Part shown: piece by piece, positions 1 through 8,748 of the stretch | How the letters are laid out: each line of letters opens with the position of its first letter | Position numbering within the stretch: the first letter of the stretch is position 1 | Origin: an uncultured Clostridia bacterium | GTDB lineage: Bacteria > Bacillota > Clostridia > TANB77 > CAG-508 | Assembly: GCA_947627935.1 (NCBI GenBank) | Contig: CANQXY010000009.1 | Location: forward strand, 1-49,927 | Direction of reading: 5' to 3' | DNA: 49,927 bases | Made by a program: the position numbers and the translations under genes | The notes under the pieces: generated by a model | Told to the model about the DNA's origin: nothing | Database searches by the model: none | Seen by the model: only the letters and a program-made list of their open reading frames with translations

Positions 1-24
1 AAATTCTTTTGAATATTTTGACAT
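1..24 (-). CDS. Start of probable IS3-family (IS150-like) transposase OrfA, cut by window edge
   Basis: Only eight codons are visible, encoding MSKYSKEF. They follow a clear GAGGAGGG Shine-Dalgarno sequence eight bases before the ATG. From memory, this N-terminus is typical of the helix-turn-helix OrfA of IS3/IS150-group elements, and the sequence just upstream (51-79) resembles an IS terminus. The identification is an inference from very little sequence; any gene running off the left edge would otherwise remain unnamed. Confidence 0.4.
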
Positions 25-50
25 AAAATGAACCCTCCTCGTTAAACTTT

Positions 51-79
51 TTTGTCTAACAATTTGGGTTCACTTCACA
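51..79 (-). repeat. Probable terminal inverted repeat of an IS3-family element
   Basis: Read on the minus strand, this segment starts with TG, continues with TGAACCCAAATTGTTAGACA and lies 27 bases before the start codon at 24. The pattern TG...ACCC...AA.TGTTAGACA is the form I remember for IS150-group ends. The exact outer base (74-79) is uncertain because the other end and the target duplication are outside the window. Confidence 0.35.
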
Positions 80-98
80 TTTGCTAGTCTCTCTTTAG

Positions 99-127
99 TG
101 TAAAATGTAACTATATTACATTTTACA
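99..127. repeat. Perfect 12-bp inverted repeat, operator or terminator
   Basis: TGTAAAATGTAA (99-110) and its exact complement TTACATTTTACA (116-127) are separated by five bases. The stop codon of the small membrane-protein gene lies in the stem. There is no good run of T after the stem on the minus strand, so it may be an operator or a weak terminator. Confidence 0.5.
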
Positions 128-316
128 TACTTTGTAGTAATAGGTATAAATACCTATATTCAGCACAGCAGTTGAAATTTGATTTATAATTGAACGTTTG
201 AAATCATCTTCAATTTTTTTGTTCAAAAATTTCGATACTCCAACTGCTGCAACAATATAAACAAATATCCCTCCTATTAGTGCTTTTTCAATCCGTTGAT
301 CGTTGTTTTTGTTCAT
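116..316 (-). CDS. Small hypothetical membrane protein (66 aa)
   Basis: No family is recognised. A charged N-terminus is followed by a hydrophobic segment at about residues 12-29 (IGGIFVYIVAAVGV), an amphipathic charged stretch, and a second weakly hydrophobic segment at about 45-61, so a small two-helix membrane protein is likely. The ATG has a strong AGGAGGAG ribosome site. Upstream lies a textbook promoter (349-377), so the gene is probably expressed alone. It lies between a probable insertion-sequence end and the ferredoxin operon terminator and could belong to either side. Function unknown. Confidence 0.6.
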   Translation of the reverse strand: MNKNNDQRIEKALIGGIFVYIVAAVGVSKFLNKKIEDDFKRSIINQISTAVLNIGIYTYYYKVCKM

Positions 317-348
317 ATTGACTCCTCCTCTACTTTATTTGTGTATAT

Positions 349-377
349 ATTATATCACTTTTTTCATACTTTTTCAA
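349..377 (-). promoter_or_regulatory. Promoter of the 66-aa membrane protein
   Basis: On the minus strand: TTGAAA, a 17-base spacer, TATAAT, about 30 bases before the start codon. Confidence 0.65.
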
Positions 378-444
378 CAATATTCTAGAAATGAAATAAA
401 TATAACAATTATAAGAATATAAACTAACAACTTATCAAAAATTA

Positions 445-490
445 AAAATCACACAAAACTTATATTAATATATTAGCTTTGTGTGATTTT
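445..490 (-). terminator. Rho-independent terminator of the lepB-holB-ricT-ferredoxin operon
   Basis: A 13-bp stem (445-457 with 478-490, core ATCACACAAA/TTTGTGTGAT) is flanked by A and T runs on both sides, so it can act in both directions. It lies 15 bases after the ferredoxin stop. Confidence 0.8.
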
Positions 491-504
491 ATCTAAACAT
501 TTTA

Positions 505-678
<174 letters not shown>

Positions 679-700
679 TTATATCACCTCCTATTATTAC

Positions 701-1603
701 CTATTTTTTTATATCTTCTTCTTCAAGTTTTTCTAATTCTTCTAATTCTTTTTGATGTTCTAGTTCTTCTTTATCTATGTTTTCTTTTACTGAATCTTTT
801 ATTATTTTTATATCTTGTGCATTATATTTCTTATAAAAATGTCCTTCTCCATCTTTAAATTTAACTTTAACTCTTTCTTTTAATGTTTCTACTCCATCTA
901 CTTCTCCAGTTCCATCTTCTGTTTTAACAATTGCTCCAATATTAGGAAGTTTTTTTAATTTTTCTTCATATACTTCTTGTTCATATTTTAAACAACACAT
1001 TAATCTTCCACAATTTCCAGATATTTTAGATGGATTTAATGATATATTTTGTTCTTTAGCCATTTTTATTGATACTGTTTCAAAATCACTTAAAAATGAA
1101 CAACAACAAAGTTCTCTACCACAAACTCCATTACCACCAATTTTCTTTACTTCGTCTCTTACACCAATTTGTCTTAATTCTATTCTTGTTTTATATATTG
1201 CAGCTAAATCTTTTACTAAATCTCTAAAATCTATTCTTCCATCTGCAGTAAAGTAAAATAATATTTTGCTATTATCAAATTTATATTCTACTTCAGTTAA
1301 TGTCATATCTAAGTTATGTTCTTTTATTTTCTTCTGGCATACTTCAAATGCTTCTTTTTCTTTGTTTTTACAATCTTCATAATGTTTTTTATCTTTTTCT
1401 GTTGCTTTTCTTATTACTTTTTTTAATGGTTCTACTATTTTTTCATTATCTATATATCTATTAGGAATTAAAACCTCTCCATATTCATCACCTTGAGATG
1501 TCTCTACTATTACATAATCTTTCTTTTCAAGTTTTAAATCTTTTGGATCAAAGAAATATATTTTTCCTAATCTTTTAAATCTGACTCCTACAATATTTTT
1601 CAT
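701..1603 (-). CDS. ricT: PSP1-domain protein RicT/YaaT
   Basis: A homologue of Bacillus subtilis RicT (YaaT). In that organism it works with RicA and RicF as an iron-sulphur Y-complex that directs RNase Y maturation of mRNAs and supports sporulation, competence and biofilm formation. The PSP1 region occupies roughly residues 60-220. It contains the conserved cysteine clusters GVCGRELCCCSFL (about 160-172) and GNCGRLMCCLKYE (about 195-207). The last 40 residues are Glu/Lys-rich and probably disordered. The ATG overlaps the end of holB by 29 bases and has its own GGGAGGAAG site. The order holB-ricT is conserved in Firmicutes, which supports the call. Confidence 0.93.
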   Translation of the reverse strand: MKNIVGVRFKRLGKIYFFDPKDLKLEKKDYVIVETSQGDEYGEVLIPNRYIDNEKIVEPLKKVIRKATEKDKKHYEDCKNKEKEAFEVCQKKIKEHNLDMTLTEVEYKFDNSKILFYFTADGRIDFRDLVKDLAAIYKTRIELRQIGVRDEVKKIGGNGVCGRELCCCSFLSDFETVSIKMAKEQNISLNPSKISGNCGRLMCCLKYEQEVYEEKLKKLPNIGAIVKTEDGTGEVDGVETLKERVKVKFKDGEGHFYKKYNAQDIKIIKDSVKENIDKEELEHQKELEELEKLEEEDIKK

Positions 1604-2489
1604 TAACTTCCTCCCATATGTTAAATAACATATTATCTATAGTCATATCATAATTACTATTTGATTTTAATCTTTTTTTTGTTTCTTCTACTATATCTAT
1701 GCATTTTATATATTTAATATTTTCTTTACTTAAATTAAGTAATATAACATTTAGATATTCTAATATTTGTTCTATATCATCTTTTGATTTATATAAAATT
1801 TCAGATAATTGAAGTGTTTCTATAATATCTTTATTATTTATATTTCTTAGCATATATTCTATTTTTTCATAATCTTGTACTTTATCTTTTAAAGTTATTG
1901 CTTTTCCAATACTCCCTTGAAATATATCAAGTAGATTGTCTTTTATATTAGTTATATTATAGTTTTTTTCAAGATATTTTTTTATATCTTGATTTTTCAA
2001 TTTATCAAAATGTATTATAGTGCATCTTGATTTTATCGTATTTAGAATACTATTTTCATTTTTACAAATTAATATAATTGTAACATATTCTGGTGGTTCT
2101 TCTAATGTTTTTAACAAACAGTTTTGAGCTTCTATAGTCATCAATTCTACATTATCTATTATATATACCTTTTTATTTGATATTATTGGTTTTTCTATAA
2201 CTTTTGTCTGCATTTGTCTTATTTGTTCAATTTTTATATTGTTTCCATCTGGCTCTATAAATATATAATCTGGGTTATTTCCTGTATCAAATTCAATGCA
2301 TGATTTACATTTATTACAACACTTATTTTCATCTATGCACATTATCATTTTTGCAAATTCTTTTGCAATTAGTTTTTTGCCTATTCCTTCAGTTCCTATA
2401 AAAAGATAACTATGTGATACTTTTTTTAAATCTACTGATTTTTTTAAAACTTCTTTTATTTTATCATTTCCAACTATATTATCAAACAT
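1575..2489 (-). CDS. holB: DNA polymerase III delta' subunit
   Basis: Clamp-loader AAA+ subunit that helps load the sliding clamp at the replication fork. Visible features are the P-loop GTEGIGKK (about residues 33-40); a four-cysteine zinc module, CCNKCKSC, preceded by another Cys (about 52-64); the helix LLKTLEEPP; and the SRC motif in TIKSRCTII, the trans-acting arginine finger of clamp-loader subunits. At 304 aa it is slightly shorter than Bacillus HolB (about 329 aa). It starts 14 bases after lepB with a GAGGG site and overlaps ricT. Confidence 0.93.
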   Translation of the reverse strand: MFDNIVGNDKIKEVLKKSVDLKKVSHSYLFIGTEGIGKKLIAKEFAKMIMCIDENKCCNKCKSCIEFDTGNNPDYIFIEPDGNNIKIEQIRQMQTKVIEKPIISNKKVYIIDNVELMTIEAQNCLLKTLEEPPEYVTIILICKNENSILNTIKSRCTIIHFDKLKNQDIKKYLEKNYNITNIKDNLLDIFQGSIGKAITLKDKVQDYEKIEYMLRNINNKDIIETLQLSEILYKSKDDIEQILEYLNVILLNLSKENIKYIKCIDIVEETKKRLKSNSNYDMTIDNMLFNIWEEVNEKYCRSQI

Positions 2490-2503
2490 TTATACCCTCT
2501 AAA

Positions 2504-3154
2504 TTAGTTCACTTTACCAAATAAATTCAATGGCCAAAATCTTATTAATACTTTACTTTCTATTTTTTCTAATGGTATACATCCAAATTCTCTACAATCT
2601 GTACTTTGTGTTCTATTATCTCCCATAGCAAATACACAATTTTCTGGTACTATAAAATCAGAAAGCGCACTTTTTTTATAATCTGTAACTACACCTGGTT
2701 GTAAATAATCTTCTTTTAATTGTTCATCATTTACATATACTTTTCCATCTTTTATTTCAACATGTTCTCCTGGAAGAGCTATAACTCTTTTTATATAACT
2801 TGTTTTGTTTAGTTCTAATACATAATATACAAATTTTCCAAATAATCCTTCTGGTCCTTTTTCATATTTAGCAATTATACCATTTTTTTCTATATAATCT
2901 TCATCTAAATCAAATTCACTTGGTGCTTCAAATGTTATTATATCTCCTCTTTCTGGCATTTTATGTGTTGTTCTTCCCCATCTATTAAGCCATAATCTTT
3001 GATCTTCTTTTAATGTTGGAAACATTGATGGCATTTTTACTATTGTCGGTGTTCCTACATAATATCTAACTAATAATGCTAATATTATTGCTATTATTAT
3101 GCAATATACCCATTCTAAGATTTCTTTTATTTTTGGATCTATGTCAATTTTCAA
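2504..3154 (-). CDS. lepB: Type I signal peptidase
   Basis: Membrane serine protease that removes signal peptides from secreted proteins on the outer face of the membrane. There is one N-terminal membrane helix (about 14-33). The catalytic Ser43 lies in KMPSMFPTL and the general-base Lys122 in YIKRVIALPGE. The conserved MGDNR box and the C-terminal SRxFG-like segment (CREFGCIP) follow. Length is normal at 216 aa. The start is TTG, placed by GGAGG seven bases upstream. It is the first gene of its operon, with its own consensus promoter at 3187-3215. The surface proteins of the island at 10.6-29 kb would need such an enzyme. Confidence 0.94.
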   Translation of the reverse strand: MKIDIDPKIKEILEWVYCIIIAIILALLVRYYVGTPTIVKMPSMFPTLKEDQRLWLNRWGRTTHKMPERGDIITFEAPSEFDLDEDYIEKNGIIAKYEKGPEGLFGKFVYYVLELNKTSYIKRVIALPGEHVEIKDGKVYVNDEQLKEDYLQPGVVTDYKKSALSDFIVPENCVFAMGDNRTQSTDCREFGCIPLEKIESKVLIRFWPLNLFGKVN

Positions 3155-3186
3155 TTTTATTCCTCCTTAGTCTTCATCGCTTCTAT

Positions 3187-3215
3187 ATTATATATCAATT
3201 TAATTGAATTATCAA
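3187..3215 (-). promoter_or_regulatory. Promoter of the lepB operon
   Basis: Minus strand TTGATA, 17-base spacer, TATAAT. It lies back to back with the promoter at 3252-3280. Confidence 0.7.
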
Positions 3216-3251
3216 TAAAAATAATAATAAAAACTTAGATTTGTTAAACAT

Positions 3252-3280
3252 TTGATTTTATATCTGTTATATGCTATAAT
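3252..3280 (+). promoter_or_regulatory. Extended -10 promoter of the DapB-like gene
   Basis: TTGATT, 17-base spacer, then TGCTATAAT (extended -10). The expected leader to the start at 3355 is about 70 bases and shows only a small GCACA/TGTGC hairpin. It is too short for a lysine riboswitch. Confidence 0.7.
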
Positions 3281-3354
3281 ATTTACACTAATTATTTAGT
3301 AGCACAATGTGCAAAAACTAAATCATCTTTAATTATTCATTTAAGGAGGGCTTT

Positions 3355-3915
3355 ATGGAAAAAATTAAAGTTTTAGTTAGTGGATGTAATAGTCATATGG
3401 GACAGATTGTTTGTGACTTGATTGAAAAAAGTGACAATATGGAAGTTATTTCCGGGTTAGAATATGCAGCACGGGAATTGTCTAGATTTCCTGTATTTGA
3501 AAGCATTTTAGAAATGGAAGAAATGCATTTGGAAAACGAGAATACTCGACCAGATGTAATTATTGATGTTTCATCACCAAAACCTATTTGTGACTTGATT
3601 GATTTTGCATACAAATATAGTATTCCTATAGTTATAGCAACATCTTTCTTTTCAGATAAGACTAAACATTCTATGCTTGAGAAATACTACTATCATATTC
3701 CAATAGCAATCTCGTCAAACTTATCATATGAAATAAGTTTATATGATAACCTTTTCAATGAATTGCATTCAAGCTTTTGCAATGATGATAATAAAATTTT
3801 AGTAAATTATATTACTAAAAAGAAAATGTCATTAGCTAAAAAATGCATTGAAGCTATACAACATATTGCAAGTAATTCATGCGATATTGGACTCATTGAA
3901 ATAGATGAACTTTAA
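3355..3915 (+). CDS. Shortened dihydrodipicolinate-reductase-like protein (186 aa)
   Basis: The N-terminal half resembles DapB, the NAD(P)H-dependent 4-hydroxy-tetrahydrodipicolinate reductase of lysine and diaminopimelate synthesis. It has a Rossmann nucleotide loop, VSGCNSHMG (residues 8-16), then DVIIDVSSP and IPIVIATS where DapB has its D-IDFSxP and TTG segments. The C-terminal catalytic domain is reduced. The usual HH pair, the K-x-D-x-PSGTA loop and about 70-80 residues are absent; only NELHSS recalls that region. It is therefore probably not a working reductase. It may be a regulator, a diverged paralogue or a decayed copy. It has a strong AGGAGGG site, promoter and terminator, so it is likely expressed. 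CGA and CGG arginine codons set it apart from its neighbours. Confidence 0.7.
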   Translation: MEKIKVLVSGCNSHMGQIVCDLIEKSDNMEVISGLEYAARELSRFPVFESILEMEEMHLENENTRPDVIIDVSSPKPICDLIDFAYKYSIPIVIATSFFSDKTKHSMLEKYYYHIPIAISSNLSYEISLYDNLFNELHSSFCNDDNKILVNYITKKKMSLAKKCIEAIQHIASNSCDIGLIEIDEL

Positions 3916-3955
3916 AGTTTATAATTATTGATTCGAGATGATTTAGTTAAAATTT

Positions 3956-3983
3956 AAGAGGCTTCATTATGAAGTCTCTTTTC
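3956..3983. terminator. Bidirectional terminator between the DapB-like gene and the kinase
   Basis: AAGAGGCTTCAT pairs with ATGAAGTCTCTT around a single T, followed by TTTTC on the plus strand. It can serve both convergent genes. Confidence 0.75.
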
Positions 3984-3984
3984 A

Positions 3985-5439
3985 TTATTTTTTATTATCT
4001 TTTGTAGGAACTTTTATAACAACTTCTGTTCCTTGTCCTACAACACTTTTAATATCTATGCTTCCACCATTTTTATCTAATATTTCTTTTGCTATAGATA
4101 ATCCTAAACCTGTTCCTCCCATTTCTCTTGTACGAGCTTTATCAACTCTATAGAATCTTTCAAATATTCTGTTTAAATCGTCTTCAGGAATTCCTATACC
4201 ATTATCAAATACTTTTATATATGCATCATTATATACAAATCCTACATATATTTTTATTTCTCCATTATCTTTTGTATATTTAATACTGTTTGATAATATA
4301 TTTAATACTACTCTTTCAATATCAGATTTATCAGCATATACTGGCGGTACATCTGCTGTTACAAAGCAATTAACTTTATGATTTTTTTTCTGAATTTCTA
4401 TCTCTAATTTTTCTTTACATTTTTTTACTAATTCGCCTAAATCAAATGCTTCTTTTTGCATTCTATTTTGGTTATTGTCATATCTAGATAATGTAAGTAA
4501 ATCTGTTACTAATTTTGCCATTCTTCTAGCTTCTGTTGCAATTACATTTAAGAATTTATCTTGAGTATCTTTATCATATTCTCCTTCTAAAAGTGTATCT
4601 GCATATCCCATTATTGATGTAATTGGAGTTTTTAATTCATGTGATACATCTGCAACAAATTCTTTTCTTACATTATCAAGTTTAACATGTTCTGTTATAT
4701 CTTGAATAACAGCAATTATACCTGCAGGTCTATCGTTTTCATTTTTAAATGGTGCAAAAAACACATTAATAAATCTCTCTTGTACTTGTATTCTTTGTTC
4801 AGAAGATGTCCAATTTTCTAGATATATTATTTTTTCCATATTAATATCTAATTTAAATTTCTTAAATATATCTTCAAAACTATTATCCTCTGGTGATATA
4901 CTTAATAATTTTTTAGCAGCTGGGTTAATTAATATTATTTCACCTTCCATATCAAATGCTATTAAACCATCTGTCATATGCAAAAGTATTGTTTCTATCT
5001 GGTTTTTTTGTTTTGATACTTCACTTAATTTATCTTTAAGTTCAGTTGTCATCATATCAAAAGCATTAACTAATCCATTTACTTCATTATTATCTTTATT
5101 ATCCTCTTTATTTCCTATATCAAGTTCTTCTCCTGATGCTATCCTTTCTGCACTCTTTATCAACTTATTTATAGGGTGAATAACAACTTTTGATATAAAT
5201 ATTCCAACTAATATTGAAATTAAAATGAATACTATAATTGAAATTATTAATGTTATTTTTGTTTGATTAAAAATATTATTAATATTAGTAGTTACCTGTT
5301 CTATTGTTAATTGGTTTGTTAAAATATCGCTATTAAGTACATTTAATTCATTTATAAAGAATAGCCCTAATGCAGAAATTATGGCTATTCCAATTACTGT
5401 AAATAATATTACTATCTTTATTTGTATGTTCTTAAACAT
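3985..5439 (-). CDS. WalK/PhoR-like sensor histidine kinase
   Basis: Membrane sensor that phosphorylates a response regulator. Domain order: membrane helix at about 7-28, a short extracellular loop of about 30 residues, a second helix at about 58-84, HAMP (about 85-140), PAS (about 150-250), HisKA with the phospho-acceptor His267 in DVSHELKTPIT, then a HATPase domain with the N box (NILSNSIKYT), DNGIGIP and GTGLGLSIAKEI. It starts 11 bases after murG and ends the dcw operon, so it is co-transcribed with wall-synthesis genes. No regulator gene is adjacent. The WalR-like regulator at 48946-49686 is a possible partner. The architecture fits WalK, the wall-homeostasis kinase of Firmicutes, but PhoR cannot be excluded. 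Confidence 0.88.
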   Translation of the reverse strand: MFKNIQIKIVILFTVIGIAIISALGLFFINELNVLNSDILTNQLTIEQVTTNINNIFNQTKITLIISIIVFILISILVGIFISKVVIHPINKLIKSAERIASGEELDIGNKEDNKDNNEVNGLVNAFDMMTTELKDKLSEVSKQKNQIETILLHMTDGLIAFDMEGEIILINPAAKKLLSISPEDNSFEDIFKKFKLDINMEKIIYLENWTSSEQRIQVQERFINVFFAPFKNENDRPAGIIAVIQDITEHVKLDNVRKEFVADVSHELKTPITSIMGYADTLLEGEYDKDTQDKFLNVIATEARRMAKLVTDLLTLSRYDNNQNRMQKEAFDLGELVKKCKEKLEIEIQKKNHKVNCFVTADVPPVYADKSDIERVVLNILSNSIKYTKDNGEIKIYVGFVYNDAYIKVFDNGIGIPEDDLNRIFERFYRVDKARTREMGGTGLGLSIAKEILDKNGGSIDIKSVVGQGTEVVIKVPTKDNKK

Positions 5440-5450
5440 TTTTGTCTCCT

Positions 5451-6566
5451 TTATTTTACAAGTTCTTTTATTTCTTTATAAATTTTTTCTTCAACATCAC
5501 TTGATGAAATTTTAAATGCATTTTTCCCCATTTCTCCCATTTTTGTTTTATCTAATATAATACTTTCTATTGAATCATTTAAATTATTTTCATTTAAATT
5601 ATCATTTAAAATTATTTTTGCAGCACCTACATTTTCTAAAACTTTAGCATTATATAATTGGTGATCTTGACTTACATTTGGAAGTGGAATTAAAATTGAT
5701 GGTTTTGCTAAATTTGAAATTTCAGTTATAGTCATTGCACCACTTCTTGCTACAATAACATCTGAAACATTCATCACTTCTTCCATATTATATATGTATG
5801 GAACAATTTTTACATTTTCTATATTATTTATATTAATATTTTTATTTTCTAAATCTTCTTTAATAATATCATATTGTTTAGGTCCTGTTGCCCAAATAAT
5901 TTGATACTTTTTATTCAATTTTTGTGTTATTATACCTATTATTGCTTCATTAATTTTTTGAGCTCCTTGACTTCCCCCAAATATTAGTATTATAGGTTTT
6001 GTTTCATTTAATCCTAAATCTTTAATTATTTTTGTTTTTTCATTAATTTCATAATTTCTTTTTTGTATCTTAACAGGAGTTCCTGTATATACTATTTTTT
6101 TAGCATTTTTTATCCTATTTTTAGCATCTTCAAATGATATTAATATCACATCTGTTTTTTTTGCAAGCATTTTTACAGCTTTTCCTGGAAATGCATTACT
6201 CTCATGTAATACTACAGGAATTTTATTTTTTTTAGCTGCTGTAACTACTGCTCCACATATATATCCACCTGTTCCTATAACTATATCTGGTTTAAATTCT
6301 TTTATTATTTTATTTGCTTCTCCTAAACCTTTATATGTTTTATATAATTTTTTAAAATTATCTATTGAAATTTTTTTACTTAATCCATATGCATCTATAG
6401 TTTTTAATTCATATCCAGCTCTTGGCACTAAATCGTTTTCTAATCCTCTTGTTGTTCCTACAAATATAATTTTTGAATCTTTTTCTTTTTCTTTTATTTT
6501 ATTTGCAATTGCAATTCCAGGATTTATATGTCCTGCAGTACCTGCTGCTGCAACTATAACTCTCAT
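5451..6566 (-). CDS. murG: MurG, lipid II synthase
   Basis: Transfers GlcNAc from UDP-GlcNAc to lipid I on the inner membrane face, giving lipid II. The glycine-rich acceptor loop GTAGHINPG (residues 9-17), the second-domain loop IFGGSQGAQKIN and the donor-site SGAMTITEI plus P(L)PNVSQDHQ(L)YNA are all visible. Length 371 aa is normal. AGGAGG precedes the ATG. It lies 22 bases after ftsW and 11 bases before the kinase, in the expected order of the cluster. Confidence 0.95.
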   Translation of the reverse strand: MRVIVAAAGTAGHINPGIAIANKIKEKEKDSKIIFVGTTRGLENDLVPRAGYELKTIDAYGLSKKISIDNFKKLYKTYKGLGEANKIIKEFKPDIVIGTGGYICGAVVTAAKKNKIPVVLHESNAFPGKAVKMLAKKTDVILISFEDAKNRIKNAKKIVYTGTPVKIQKRNYEINEKTKIIKDLGLNETKPIILIFGGSQGAQKINEAIIGIITQKLNKKYQIIWATGPKQYDIIKEDLENKNININNIENVKIVPYIYNMEEVMNVSDVIVARSGAMTITEISNLAKPSILIPLPNVSQDHQLYNAKVLENVGAAKIILNDNLNENNLNDSIESIILDKTKMGEMGKNAFKISSSDVEEKIYKEIKELVK

Positions 6567-6588
6567 TATATCCTCCTAAAACTTGAAT

Positions 6589-7716
6589 TTATGATTTTAC
6601 ACTTGCTCTTGATATATTTAAAAGTACACCCATTTCACAAAGTAAAATAAAGAGTGCTGTTCCTCCATAGCTAAAAAATGGTAATGGTATTCCTGTTGCA
6701 GGAATAGATGATGTAACAACTGCTATATTTAATATTACTTGAACTGCAACTAATGTTGTAATTCCTATTGCAACTAAACTTCCAAACATATCTGGAGATT
6801 TCATTGCAATTAAAACACCTCTCCATATAAATATAGCAAATAAGAGAATAACTAATGCACATCCAATAAATCCTAATTCCTCTGAAAGCACTGAAAATAT
6901 AAAATCATTATGTGGTTCTGGAATATATAAATATTTTTGTTTACTTTCTCCTAATCCTACTCCAAAAAGCCCTCCAGAGCCTATTGCATATAAACTTTGG
7001 ATTACTTGCCATCCTTCTCCTGTTGCGTTTTTCCATGGATCTAAAAATGTAGTTACTCTAAGTAATCTATATGGTTCTATTATAATTAATCCAATTAAAC
7101 CTGGTATTCCAATTCCTCCGCCAACAGCTAGAAATTGCCAAAATTTACATCCAGCTAATATCATCATAACTGATACTATTGCAATTATTACTATTGAAGC
7201 ACTAAAATGTGGTTGAAGTAGTAATAATCCTATTATTGGTGCAAGTAATATAATATGTTTTAAGAATCCATTCTTAAATTCTCCTAAATGATCTCTATTT
7301 TTTGTAAGTATTCCTGCATAAAATATTATTATTAAAAATTTTACAATCTCTGATGGTTGAAAAGATAAACTATCAGTAATATATATCCATCTTTTTGCTT
7401 CATTTACTTCTCTTCCTACAAGCATTACTAAAACTAATAATATAGCTGAAATCCACCATGCATGTTTATAGAATTTTTGATAAAATCTATAATCTATTTT
7501 TGATATAAATAACATTGCTATAACTCCTAATATAGCAAATATTAGTTGTCTATTAAAATATCTATAACTATCTCCCCATTCAGAAAGAGCGGATGGGGAA
7601 CTTGCAGAAAGAACCATAACTAAACCTATTGCAAGTAATAACAATATAGTTATTACTAATGTATAATCAATTGGATTATTTAAAAAACTTGAAAATTTTT
7701 TAACTTTTTTATCCAT
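6589..7716 (-). CDS. ftsW: FtsW/SpoVE-family SEDS glycosyltransferase
   Basis: Multi-pass SEDS protein that polymerises lipid II into glycan strands and works with a cognate class B PBP at the septum or spore cortex. About ten hydrophobic segments are seen. Conserved pieces include KRWI (around 108), the FQPSE motif before a TM segment, the large extracellular loop with GEGWQVIQSLYAIGSGG, PEPHNDFIFSVLSEELGF, and the C-terminal TGIPLPFFSYGGT. At 375 aa it has normal length. Its likely partner PBP in the same cluster is the one interrupted by the island. FtsW and SpoVE cannot be separated by sequence alone. Confidence 0.93.
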   Translation of the reverse strand: MDKKVKKFSSFLNNPIDYTLVITILLLLAIGLVMVLSASSPSALSEWGDSYRYFNRQLIFAILGVIAMLFISKIDYRFYQKFYKHAWWISAILLVLVMLVGREVNEAKRWIYITDSLSFQPSEIVKFLIIIFYAGILTKNRDHLGEFKNGFLKHIILLAPIIGLLLLQPHFSASIVIIAIVSVMMILAGCKFWQFLAVGGGIGIPGLIGLIIIEPYRLLRVTTFLDPWKNATGEGWQVIQSLYAIGSGGLFGVGLGESKQKYLYIPEPHNDFIFSVLSEELGFIGCALVILLFAIFIWRGVLIAMKSPDMFGSLVAIGITTLVAVQVILNIAVVTSSIPATGIPLPFFSYGGTALFILLCEMGVLLNISRASVKS

Positions 7717-7735
7717 ACAATTTTCCTTTCCAAAA

Positions 7736-8734
7736 CTAAATTGCTTTTAGTCCTACTATGCATAAAACTAAAGTTATTAAACTAAATACAATTACAATTT
7801 TACTTTCTTTCCATCCAGATAATTCAAAATGGTGATGAAGTGGTGCCATTTTAAAAATTCTGTTACCTGTCTTTTTAAAATATGCGACTTGTAATATTAC
7901 TGATAAGGTTTCAAATATAGGTATTAATGCAATTATTATTAATAATAGTGGCATTTTTAAATATAATGCTAAAACTGATATTACTCCACCTAGAAATAGA
8001 GAACCTGTATCACCCATAAATACTTTTGCAGGATGAAGATTAAACATCAAAAATCCTAATGTTGTACCTATAATTATGCTACCAAATATTACAACTTCTT
8101 TTATATCAAATATAATTCCTATTACAGTTAAACAAGTTATTATTATTGCACATACACTAGAAGATAGTCCATCAATACCATCTGTTAAGTTTACTGCATT
8201 TGTTGTTCCTAATATTACAAGTACTGCAAAAGGTATATATAAATAAATTGGTATATCTATATATAATTTAAAAAATGGTATATAAGTTTGAGTTTCTATC
8301 TTTGTTCCATTTATAATAAGTATAATATATGCTACTGAAATTATTAGTAATCCAAGCATTTTATAACTTGGTTTTAGTCCTTCTGTATTTTTTTTATTTA
8401 ACTTTTTAAAATCATCTATAAAACCTATAATTCCAAATCCTATACTAAGTATTACCATTGGTATCAAATTGTTTGCTACTTGATTGTTTCCTATGTACAT
8501 ATAATATAAATATGTTCCAATAGCACATATAGTCATTGAAATCATCATTATTATTCCACCCATTGTTGGTGTACCTTGTTTTTTTAAATGTGACTCTGGA
8601 CCATCATCTCTTTCCATTTGTCCTACTTTTAATTTTTTCAATATTGGTATAATTATTATTGCTAATACTATTGTTATAAAAAACGATATTAGTAATAATT
8701 TTGTTTGAAAATTCAATTGTATCAACCTTTCCAT
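7736..8734 (-). CDS. mraY: Phospho-N-acetylmuramoyl-pentapeptide transferase
   Basis: Makes lipid I by moving phospho-MurNAc-pentapeptide onto undecaprenyl phosphate in the membrane. Visible motifs are KKQGTPTMGGI near residue 50, the DDFKK magnesium site (about 107-111), NAVNLTDGIDGL, the FMGDTGSLFLGG loop and the C-terminal MAPLHHHFELSGW. There are about ten membrane segments, and the length is normal. The start is ambiguous. The ATG at 8734 has no clear ribosome site, while a TTG six codons later (8716) has AAAGG at good distance and gives an N-terminus like other MraY proteins. Confidence 0.95.
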   Translation of the reverse strand: MERLIQLNFQTKLLLISFFITIVLAIIIIPILKKLKVGQMERDDGPESHLKKQGTPTMGGIIMMISMTICAIGTYLYYMYIGNNQVANNLIPMVILSIGFGIIGFIDDFKKLNKKNTEGLKPSYKMLGLLIISVAYIILIINGTKIETQTYIPFFKLYIDIPIYLYIPFAVLVILGTTNAVNLTDGIDGLSSSVCAIIITCLTVIGIIFDIKEVVIFGSIIIGTTLGFLMFNLHPAKVFMGDTGSLFLGGVISVLALYLKMPLLLIIIALIPIFETLSVILQVAYFKKTGNRIFKMAPLHHHFELSGWKESKIVIVFSLITLVLCIVGLKAI

Positions 8735-8748
8735 TTTTTACTTTTGTT

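Noticed and set aside
3281..3354. Lysine riboswitch before the DapB-like gene
   Set aside because: The leader is about 70 bases and has only a 5-bp hairpin; a lysine riboswitch needs far more sequence and structure.
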